Assembly: GCA_002862325.1 (NCBI GenBank)
Contig: PKCT01000170.1
Location: 1 to 21,798, forward strand
Direction: 5' to 3'
Length of the DNA stretch: 21,798 nt
Origin: Phycisphaerae bacterium
GTDB taxonomy: Bacteria > Planctomycetota > Phycisphaerae > Phycisphaerales > SM1A02
Under the pieces are notes generated by a model. The model did not search any database. It worked only from the letters and a program-made list of their open reading frames with translations, and was not told the origin of the DNA. Of the stretch, positions 1 through 6,109 are shown piece by piece. The first letter of the stretch is position 1; each line of letters opens with the position of its first letter. The position numbers and the translations under genes are program-made.

Positions 1-192
1 CGCTGGTTGGTCGACGCGATCAATCGGTCCCGCGAGGGTGGAGTCCGACTGGGCCTCCGACGGGACGGCCCTCGGGGGATCGTCCAATTCGCGGGGCCGC
101 CGCCAGCCGCCTGGAAACGACGGATTCCCACGCAGAACTTCGGCCTTTCCTGGTGGGACGATCCCGAGCCACCGCCGGGAAGCGACTTCTGA
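1..192 (+). CDS. C-terminal end of an unidentified protein (5' truncated by window)
   Basis: Frame 1 is open from the first base to a TGA at 190-192, giving about 63 residues that begin RWLVDAINRSREGG and end WWDDPEPPPGSDF. The TTG at base 7 has no Shine-Dalgarno sequence, so I read this as the tail of a gene starting left of the window. The tail is rich in Arg and Pro and has two Trp residues near the end. I do not recognise a family. Another frame is also open here, so coding status is moderate. The 74 bases before parA hold that gene's -10 box, so this gene probably ends a separate transcription unit. Confidence 0.45.
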   Translation, partial: RWLVDAINRSREGGVRLGLRRDGPRGIVQFAGPPPAAWKRRIPTQNFGLSWWDDPEPPPGSDF

Positions 193-254
193 CCGAAGGC
201 GACGTCAGGTCATCCACCGAGCCGCCCGGTTCGCATTTTGTCAGGCTCGATCGT

Positions 255-260
255 TACACT
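255..260 (+). promoter_or_regulatory. -10 box of parA (leaderless start)
   Basis: TACACT lies at 255-260, with six bases (CGTGGC) between it and the ATG at 267. With the usual 6-7 base distance from -10 box to transcription start, the message would begin at the ATG itself. No Shine-Dalgarno sequence precedes the ATG. No good -35 hexamer sits 16-18 bases upstream; TTGTCA at 238-243 is only 11 bases from the -10 box. Confidence 0.45.
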
Positions 261-266
261 CGTGGC

Positions 267-1289
267 ATGTCGCTGTCGCTTTCGGATCTCGGGGACAAAC
301 CTCGACCGCCTCGTCGCACCGCCTTTCTCAACCAGAAGGGAGGCGTCGGAAAGACCACGACGAGTTGCAATCTCGCCGCGGGCATCGCCGAGGGGGGCCG
401 TCGAGTCCTGGCGATCGATCTCGATCCGCAGGCGCACCTCTCCCTTCATCTGGGCGTGGACGGCGACTCCGTGGGGACGACGGTCTACGACCTGTTCGTG
501 AATCCCGAAGCCGACATCGACGATGCGTTGGTCCAGGTGCGCGACAACCTGTGGCTGCTGCCCGCGGCGGTGGACCTCGCGGCGGCGGAGAGCGAGCTCG
601 CGGGCGACCCCGAACGCAACGATCTTCTCCGGAAGCGACTCGAGCCGATTCTCCATCGATTCGACTTCGTGATCCTCGATTGTCCGCCGAGTCTGGGCCT
701 GCTCACGTTGAACGCACTGGCCGCGGTGGACGAGGTCGTGGTCCCGATGCAGGCCCACTTCCTCGCGCTGCAGGGTGTCGGAAAGCTGCTCGAGACGGTT
801 CGACTCGTTGCAGCGAACGTGAATCCCACGGTGAAGGTCGGCGGCATCGTCCTCTGCATGCACGAGACCCAGAGCACGCATGCACGCGAGGTCGTGAGCG
901 AGATCGACACCTTCCTCGCCGAAGCGCAGGGAAGTGGACTCCCCTGGGACGGCGCGACCGTTCTTCGCCCAGCCATACGGCGAAACATCAAGCTGGCGGA
1001 GGCGCCGAGCTTCGGCAAGTCGATCTTCGACTACGCCCCTTGGTGTCCGGGCGCGATCGACTATCGCAAGCTTGCCCAGCGTTTCATTGCGTCGTGGGAT
1101 GCACGCCATCCGGTCGAGGCCGCGTCGCAGGACGAACCCGCGGAAGGTGACGAGTCTCCGGCAGAGTCCGAAGACGAGCGGACCCCGGTGATCGAGACGG
1201 CGCCTCCACCGACCGGTGTCGGTTCCGGATCGCTCGAGGTTTCGCCCCGGGGCGAGAAATCCGCGTCGGATGCCACGCTCGGCTCCTGA
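267..1289 (+). CDS. ParA/Soj-type ATPase (orphan, no ParB nearby)
   Basis: A 340-residue cytoplasmic ATPase of the ParA/MinD superfamily. Seen: deviant Walker A motif KGGVGKTT (residues 24-31) with the signature Lys24, the A' motif DLDPQAHLSLHLG (about 51-63), and Walker B ILDCPPS (136-142). In this family ATP drives dimerisation and DNA binding, for chromosome or plasmid segregation or positioning of other cargo. Residues after about 280 form an acidic, Pro/Ser-rich tail that ParA proteins usually lack and that looks disordered. I chose the ATG at 267 because the frame is open further upstream (to 153) but that part is not ParA-like and the -10 box lies in it. No parB or parS-like site follows; the next gene encodes a VanZ-like membrane protein, so the cargo is unknown. 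It probably leads the operon that ends with murJ. Confidence 0.9.
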   Translation: MSLSLSDLGDKPRPPRRTAFLNQKGGVGKTTTSCNLAAGIAEGGRRVLAIDLDPQAHLSLHLGVDGDSVGTTVYDLFVNPEADIDDALVQVRDNLWLLPAAVDLAAAESELAGDPERNDLLRKRLEPILHRFDFVILDCPPSLGLLTLNALAAVDEVVVPMQAHFLALQGVGKLLETVRLVAANVNPTVKVGGIVLCMHETQSTHAREVVSEIDTFLAEAQGSGLPWDGATVLRPAIRRNIKLAEAPSFGKSIFDYAPWCPGAIDYRKLAQRFIASWDARHPVEAASQDEPAEGDESPAESEDERTPVIETAPPPTGVGSGSLEVSPRGEKSASDATLGS

Positions 1290-1299
1290 TCCGATCTCG

Positions 1300-2544
1300 A
1301 TGTCCCTCGCACCAACTCCTTCCAGCCCCATCGCGCCGCAGGGAACCCCGGCCTGGTGGTACGTGCGCTGGTCGCGGATGGCGGCGGTCTCGGCCACGCT
1401 CTTCTTTCTTGCGGGTACGCACTACCCCAAGCTCACGATCGGCGTCCCCGGAGACGGACCGGACAAGCTCCTCCATCTCACGGCGTTCGTGGTCTTGACG
1501 GTTCTGTTTCGTATCTCCGGTCTTGCTTCCACGATTCCACGTGCGATCGGTCTGATGACGCTCCTGGCGATCTTCGACGAGACGACCCAGGAGCTCCCAG
1601 GCTTGAATCGGAGCTTCGATCCGGTCGATCTGGTCGCGGACGTCCTGGGGATCCTTCTCGCGGCCGCCTGGATGAAGGCGCTCGGACCACCGTCGCCCCG
1701 TGATTGGATCGCGGTGTGTCGGTACGAACGGATGACGGCCGGCCTGCGGCTGCTGTTGTCGAGATTCATGAACTGGTGCCACGTCGCGATCGCGGCGGCG
1801 TTCGGCGTCCTGGTGGGTGGCACCATGCTGGCGGTGATCGGCCGCAATCCGGTCGTGGGACCCGTCACCATGTTCGTGGTTGGTGCGATCGTCGGTGCGT
1901 TCGCCGCCATGATCGCCGCGGTCGAGGCGGGGCGGCGTCAGATGGAGCAGCGTCTCGAACGCGACCGAAGGTGCCTCCTCTGCCTGGATTCGATTCCGGC
2001 CGACGAGGCCAGATGTGCGTGCGGAGGTCGTCCGGCCATGCCTCGGTCGCACGGCCCCACGGACGCGGGTCGGCGCGGCGACCCTCCCGCAGGAGGGCGG
2101 CGGGAGGCGCCATCGGTCGGGATCCCCCGCGGGTTGGTGGATCGGCTGACGAGCCGATATCCCGTCCTGCTGCCGACGTTGACCATCGTGGTGATGGTCT
2201 CGATCCTGGGCGTGATCCTCGATCTGCTCCACGTGTTCACGTCGTTTCAGATCGGTGGACCCGGTCGGGGGGTCGTCAAGTGGTTCGGCGACCTGCCGGT
2301 GGCGGACGCCATGGCGTTCGACGCGGCGATCCTGGGTCTGATCGCGGCCGGGACGGTCGGCGTGCTACGACGATGGTCGAATCGCCGCCTTGCGGACTCG
2401 CAGTCGAGATGTCCCGCATGCGGATACGACCTGCGTCATCTCGCTCCGCGGACCGCGGACTCGATCTGTCCAGAATGTGGTGCTCCGGTGGCTCCGGCGA
2501 TTGCGGCCGAGCGCATGAGCGGCGACCATGGGGGGGCATGTTGA
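1300..2544 (+). CDS. VanZ-like integral membrane protein with two zinc ribbons
   Basis: A protein of about 414 residues. The N-terminal half carries VanZ-family features: DKLLHLTAF, then FDETTQE, then FDPVDLVADVLG, set among hydrophobic helices. A cytoplasmic-looking segment follows with a CLLC...CAC cysteine cluster, then two more hydrophobic segments (VLLPTLTIVVMVSILGVIL, and the helix around DAAILGLIAAGTVG). The C-terminus is a zinc ribbon, CPACGYDLR...CPECG, of a type common in planctomycete membrane proteins. VanZ-like proteins are linked to envelope and glycopeptide phenotypes, but their chemistry is unclear; the function here is unknown. The ATG at 1270 (overlapping the parA stop) is an alternative start; 1300 lies 10 bases past that stop. 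Neither has a clear Shine-Dalgarno. Its stop overlaps the next start. Confidence 0.8.
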   Translation: MSLAPTPSSPIAPQGTPAWWYVRWSRMAAVSATLFFLAGTHYPKLTIGVPGDGPDKLLHLTAFVVLTVLFRISGLASTIPRAIGLMTLLAIFDETTQELPGLNRSFDPVDLVADVLGILLAAAWMKALGPPSPRDWIAVCRYERMTAGLRLLLSRFMNWCHVAIAAAFGVLVGGTMLAVIGRNPVVGPVTMFVVGAIVGAFAAMIAAVEAGRRQMEQRLERDRRCLLCLDSIPADEARCACGGRPAMPRSHGPTDAGRRGDPPAGGRREAPSVGIPRGLVDRLTSRYPVLLPTLTIVVMVSILGVILDLLHVFTSFQIGGPGRGVVKWFGDLPVADAMAFDAAILGLIAAGTVGVLRRWSNRRLADSQSRCPACGYDLRHLAPRTADSICPECGAPVAPAIAAERMSGDHGGAC

Positions 2545-2969
2545 GCGGTCGTCCCCGAGTTCTCCTTCAGCGTCTGTCCGTGATCGGTGTGCTTGTCGCA
2601 TTCGCCGGTTGTGCGTCCAAGCTGCACTACGTACTCAACAGCGACATTCCGGCGCCCTCTGAGGTCTCCGGTCAGGCCACCACCGGCATCGAAAGGCGTG
2701 AAGGTGTCCTGGTCGGCCTGGAAACCGTCTTCTCCGAGAAGGTGGACGACCCTGCGAAGACCTCCGATCGGCTGATCCGAGAATTTACCAAGACCGGGTG
2801 GACCGTCGAGAGGCGAGGCGCGACTCCCTCCACCTCGACCGTGGTCTTTCGCAAGGGCGACCGTCGCTGCCGAGTCCATGTCGTTCGAAACGAAGTGGAT
2901 CCCGCCATGGGCCGTATCGGATACGCGCTCGACGTCGTGAGCGCAACGACGGTATCGGCGGATGGGTGA
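2538..2969 (+). CDS. Small putative lipoprotein
   Basis: A 143-residue protein with a classic lipoprotein signal peptide: basic N-region (residues 5-12), hydrophobic core, and lipobox FAGC with the lipidated Cys at residue 25. The mature part is hydrophilic, with a central VDDPAKTSDRLIREFTK segment and a predicted mixed alpha/beta fold. I recognise no family. The ATG at 2538 overlaps the VanZ-like stop (2542-2544) and the gene overlaps murJ by 8 bases, so translation is probably coupled across all three. The position suggests an envelope role, perhaps linked to MurJ or to the VanZ-like protein, but that is inference from context only. Confidence 0.75.
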   Translation: MLSGRPRVLLQRLSVIGVLVAFAGCASKLHYVLNSDIPAPSEVSGQATTGIERREGVLVGLETVFSEKVDDPAKTSDRLIREFTKTGWTVERRGATPSTSTVVFRKGDRRCRVHVVRNEVDPAMGRIGYALDVVSATTVSADG

Positions 2970-4569
2970 GCCCGCTCCTCGCGGATTCCAGCGGCATGCG
3001 TTCACCGTTGCGGCCCTGACCTTCGTGAGTCGCGTCGGTGGCCTGGCGCGGGACGCCTGCATGTCGCGGTTCGTGGGTCTCGACGGACTCACCAGCGGAT
3101 TCTTCTTCGCCTTCCTGGTGCCTAATCTCTTTCGACGCCTCTTCGGCGAGGGCGCCTTGTCGGCGGCCCTGATTCCCGAGCAGACGAGACTCGCGTCGCG
3201 CGATCCCGCGGCGGCCCGAAGACTCGTCGCCGCCGTACTCTCCGGAGTCGCACTCGGACTGCTCGCCATCCTGTTGCTGGCGGAGCTGTTGCTCGCCTTC
3301 GTTCCGTCCTCGTCCGGCGAGGTCGGTCGATCGCTGCTTCCGATCACGTTGATGTACATGCCGCTGGTCTGCATCGCGGCGCTTGGGGGCGCCGTACTTC
3401 AGGTGAGGGGACGTTTCGCCGTGACCGCGGCCATTCCGGTCATTCTGAACCTGTGCCTCATCGCGGCCATCATGCTCGCGTGGTGGCGAAGCGATGGAGA
3501 CTCGGTGGACGCGGACCAGATCCACCTCCTCGCATGGGGCGTGGTGGCCGCGGGCGTTCTCCAGGCCGGGTGGACGGTGGCGGAGGTCGTTCGAACGAAT
3601 GGTCGGGATGCGACGCCGATCGACGCGCGGGGACGACGTCGAGCCCGAATCGCTCGCCGCCGCGTCCTCCACCAGGCGCTTCCGATGATCCTCGGTCTCG
3701 GCGTGCTGCAGCTCAACACGTTTCTCGACGGCCTGATCGCGAGCTGGCCGGTCTACGTGGGGCCGACGATCCTCGGCATGGAGTACCCGCTCGGCGAGGA
3801 CTCGATGGCCACGCTGTCGTTCGCGTCGCGACTGTACGAGTTTCCACTCGGGGTCTTCGGCATCGCGATCGCGACCGCGATCTTCCCCCAGCTCGCTCGA
3901 GAGGTGGGCGAGCGAGGCCGGTTTCTCGCCACCGTCCACCGGGGCCTTCGGCTCACGCTGTTCCTGGGCATTCCGGCATCTGCGGGAATCGTCCTCGTCC
4001 GTCGCGAGTTCACGACTGTGGTTCTCGAGGGGCGAGCCTTCGACCTCGATGCGGTGCGGGCCGTGGTGGCCGTCCTCGTGCCCTATTCGATCGCGCTCTG
4101 GAGCTACAGCGTCAATCAGCTTCTCGTGCGCGCGTTCTACGCCAGGCGTCAGGCGATGACGGCGGTCCGCATCGCCATTCTCGTCGTGTGCGTGAATCTG
4201 GTGCTCAATCTCGTATTCGTGTTCGGCACGTCGCTCGGCGTGTCCGGACTCGCGGTCAGCACGGCGATCTGCGCGGTGCTCCAGACGGTTCTGCTCTCTC
4301 GATCCCTCTCGACCACGGTGGGTCGGATCTGGTCCATGGAGGTGGTGGGTCCCACGATCCGGATGCTCGTGCTGGTTTCGCTGATGTCGCTGGCGGTCTA
4401 CGGGGTGGGTGTCCTGCTTCCACCGATGACCGCGACGTCCCCCTGGATCACGGCGCTGATTCGACTGGGATCCCTCACCGCCGTCGGCGCGGCGGTCTAC
4501 CTCGTCGGCGCCGGGATCCTTCGAATGCCTGAACTCGGTTGGGCCATCGGCCGCGATCGCGGCCGCTAG
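2962..4569 (+). CDS. murJ: Lipid II flippase MurJ (MviN family)
   Basis: A 535-residue polytopic membrane protein of the MOP superfamily. It moves the peptidoglycan precursor lipid II from the inner to the outer face of the cytoplasmic membrane. Family signatures are clear: LTFVSRVGGLARD near the N-terminus, FLVPNLFRRLFGEGALSAA (about 52-70) and FASRLYEFPLGVFGIAIATA near the middle, with about fourteen hydrophobic helices over a normal length. The ATG at 2962 overlaps the lipoprotein gene, and no separate promoter is seen, so it is the last gene of the parA-led operon. The last codons form a perfect 18-base palindrome just before the stop. It converges on mqnE with a gap of only 4 bases. Confidence 0.95.
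   Translation: MGEPAPRGFQRHAFTVAALTFVSRVGGLARDACMSRFVGLDGLTSGFFFAFLVPNLFRRLFGEGALSAALIPEQTRLASRDPAAARRLVAAVLSGVALGLLAILLLAELLLAFVPSSSGEVGRSLLPITLMYMPLVCIAALGGAVLQVRGRFAVTAAIPVILNLCLIAAIMLAWWRSDGDSVDADQIHLLAWGVVAAGVLQAGWTVAEVVRTNGRDATPIDARGRRRARIARRRVLHQALPMILGLGVLQLNTFLDGLIASWPVYVGPTILGMEYPLGEDSMATLSFASRLYEFPLGVFGIAIATAIFPQLAREVGERGRFLATVHRGLRLTLFLGIPASAGIVLVRREFTTVVLEGRAFDLDAVRAVVAVLVPYSIALWSYSVNQLLVRAFYARRQAMTAVRIAILVVCVNLVLNLVFVFGTSLGVSGLAVSTAICAVLQTVLLSRSLSTTVGRIWSMEVVGPTIRMLVLVSLMSLAVYGVGVLLPPMTATSPWITALIRLGSLTAVGAAVYLVGAGILRMPELGWAIGRDRGR
4548..4565. terminator. Perfect 18-base palindrome between convergent murJ and mqnE
   Basis: CGGCCGCGATCGCGGCCG is its own reverse complement and ends one base before the murJ stop codon. 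RNA from either strand could form a GC-only stem of about 7 bp. The neighbouring genes converge here, so a bidirectional terminator is plausible. No T-run follows on either side, so it would not be a standard intrinsic terminator. Confidence 0.35.
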
Positions 4570-4573
4570 GCGG

Positions 4574-5887
4574 TCAGCCGGCGACCGGGAGCGATTCGTC
4601 CGCGAGTCGCCAGTTCGCGCCGTCTCGTTCGACCCTTCGATACAGCGTGTCGCGCTCCACCGGATCGAACCCGGCCTCGGTGGCGATGCGTCGGAGGTCG
4701 TTGACGGTGGTCTCCTGGTGCGTCGACGAGCCACCAAGGTGCGTGATGTCGTACCAGACCACCGTTCCGTCGAGATCGTCGGCGCCGGCGTCGAGCATCA
4801 GCTGGGCCATCCCCAGGGTCTGCATGATCCAGAACGCCTTCGCGTGGGGGATGTTGTCGAGCATGAGTCTCGCGATCGCAAGCGTGCGGAGGTTCTCCAG
4901 ACCGGTTGGTCCCGGAAGTTGCTCGAGTCCACTCTCGTCGGGAAAGAAGGGGAGGGGGATGATCGTCTGGAAGTATCCGGTGTCGAGTCCGCATTGTCCC
5001 GGCATGGGAAGACGCTGTTGGGGATACGCGTCCAGGGGACCGCTCAGGAGCACGCCGTCCGTGTCCGGTCTCGTGCCGATGTTCTGATGTTCCGCCCAGT
5101 TCGCGAGCGTTCGATCCTGTTGCTTCCTCAGAAGATCCATGTGCACGATCCGCTCGCGTCGGCCCTCCACATGGCCGTAGAGCATCGTCGCGTTGGAGTT
5201 CAGTCCCAGCTCATGGGCGGCTCGATGCACGTCGAGCCATTGATCGCCTCTGATCTTCCCCTTCCAGGCGGTGTCGTGGGCGCGGTCGTCGAAGACCTCC
5301 GCGCCACCCCCCGGCAACGATCCGAGCCCCGCCTCCTTGAGATCGCGCAGAACCGCGAGCGTGCCTTCGTAGCCGTCTCTGCCACGCTTGGAGATTCGCT
5401 GGAGGTGCACGATCTCGACCGCCGTGAAGGCCTTGAGATGGATCCTCGGGACCGCGGTTCGAAGCTCCGAGAGCATCTTGGTGTAGTGCTCAAACGGCAG
5501 CCACGGATGCAGTCCTCCGACGACGTGCAGTTCGGTGGCACCGGCGTCCGCCGCGGCGAGCGCCGCGTCTCGGACCTCTTCGATGTCCATCTCGTACGCA
5601 CCGTCCTGGCCTCGCTTCCGATGGAAGGCGCAGAAGGAGCAGCTCAGGGCGCAGACGTTGGAGTAGTTGACGTGCCGATTGACGTTGTAGAACGCCGTCC
5701 GTCCGTGCATCCGCCGTCGAACGAGGTCCGCAAGGGCGCAGACGCCGTGGACGTCGGCGGTTTCGTAGAGGGTCAGCCCGTCCTCGAGGGAAAGGCGATC
5801 GCCCCTGAGCACCTTCTCGGCGATCGGGACGAGTTCCGGAGACCGAACGAGATCTTTCGGGGCGAAATCCTGAGCGACATCCTGCAT
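4574..5887 (-). CDS. mqnE: Aminofutalosine synthase MqnE (radical SAM)
   Basis: A 437-residue radical SAM enzyme of the futalosine menaquinone pathway. In this family it joins 3-[(1-carboxyvinyl)oxy]benzoate to an adenosyl radical to form aminofutalosine. Seen: the [4Fe-4S] motif CALSCSFC (Cys79, Cys83, Cys86), VVGGLHPWLPFEHY, HLKAFTAVEI, and the family-typical GLGSLPGGGAEVF and SNATMLYGHVE. An insertion of about 40 residues (about 261-303, with QNIGTRPDTDG and YPQQRLPMPGQCG) sits where other MqnE proteins run straight into the FIPL-type strand, here TIIPLPFFPD. That makes the protein longer than the usual 360-390 residues. I chose the ATG at 5887 because a TACGAT -10 box covers the in-frame ATG at 5896. 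No other mqn genes are in the window. The family split from MqnC is clear from the GGGAE region. Confidence 0.92.
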   Translation of the reverse strand: MQDVAQDFAPKDLVRSPELVPIAEKVLRGDRLSLEDGLTLYETADVHGVCALADLVRRRMHGRTAFYNVNRHVNYSNVCALSCSFCAFHRKRGQDGAYEMDIEEVRDAALAAADAGATELHVVGGLHPWLPFEHYTKMLSELRTAVPRIHLKAFTAVEIVHLQRISKRGRDGYEGTLAVLRDLKEAGLGSLPGGGAEVFDDRAHDTAWKGKIRGDQWLDVHRAAHELGLNSNATMLYGHVEGRRERIVHMDLLRKQQDRTLANWAEHQNIGTRPDTDGVLLSGPLDAYPQQRLPMPGQCGLDTGYFQTIIPLPFFPDESGLEQLPGPTGLENLRTLAIARLMLDNIPHAKAFWIMQTLGMAQLMLDAGADDLDGTVVWYDITHLGGSSTHQETTVNDLRRIATEAGFDPVERDTLYRRVERDGANWRLADESLPVAG

Positions 5888-5894
5888 AGCAGAC

Positions 5895-5900
5895 ATCGTA
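5895..5900 (-). promoter_or_regulatory. -10 box of mqnE (leaderless start)
   Basis: On the minus strand TACGAT runs from 5900 to 5895, followed by seven bases and ATG at 5887. The last two bases of the box belong to the upstream in-frame ATG (5896), which therefore could not be translated from this promoter. No clear -35 hexamer is seen. Confidence 0.4.
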
Positions 5901-6109
5901 GGTGCTTCGCTCGGCCTGGATGACCGGATTCGGTCGAGTTTCCGGACCTCTCCATGCAGATCATTCGGACCGCCCCGGGTCGCTATTCGGATCCGTCGGC
6001 AGGTCCGCTCCAGTGGGCCCTCCGATGGGCCGATGACTTCACGACGCGTTATCCGGTTCCTGGACCCCGGATTGGTCGATCGCAGGTGTGGAATCGAGCG
6101 GAGCACGGC

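Noticed and set aside
238..243. TTGTCA as the -35 box of parA
   Set aside because: Only 11 bases separate it from TACACT, too short for a sigma-70-type promoter.
2785..4737. 650-codon minus-strand frame across murJ
   Set aside because: It encodes Arg/His/Glu/Asp-rich low-complexity text with no motifs, typical of the antisense of a membrane protein gene in GC-rich DNA.
5954..6109. N-terminal extension of the coiled-coil protein
   Set aside because: The 52 extra residues are not heptad-like, and the ATG at 6110 has a well-spaced GGAG.
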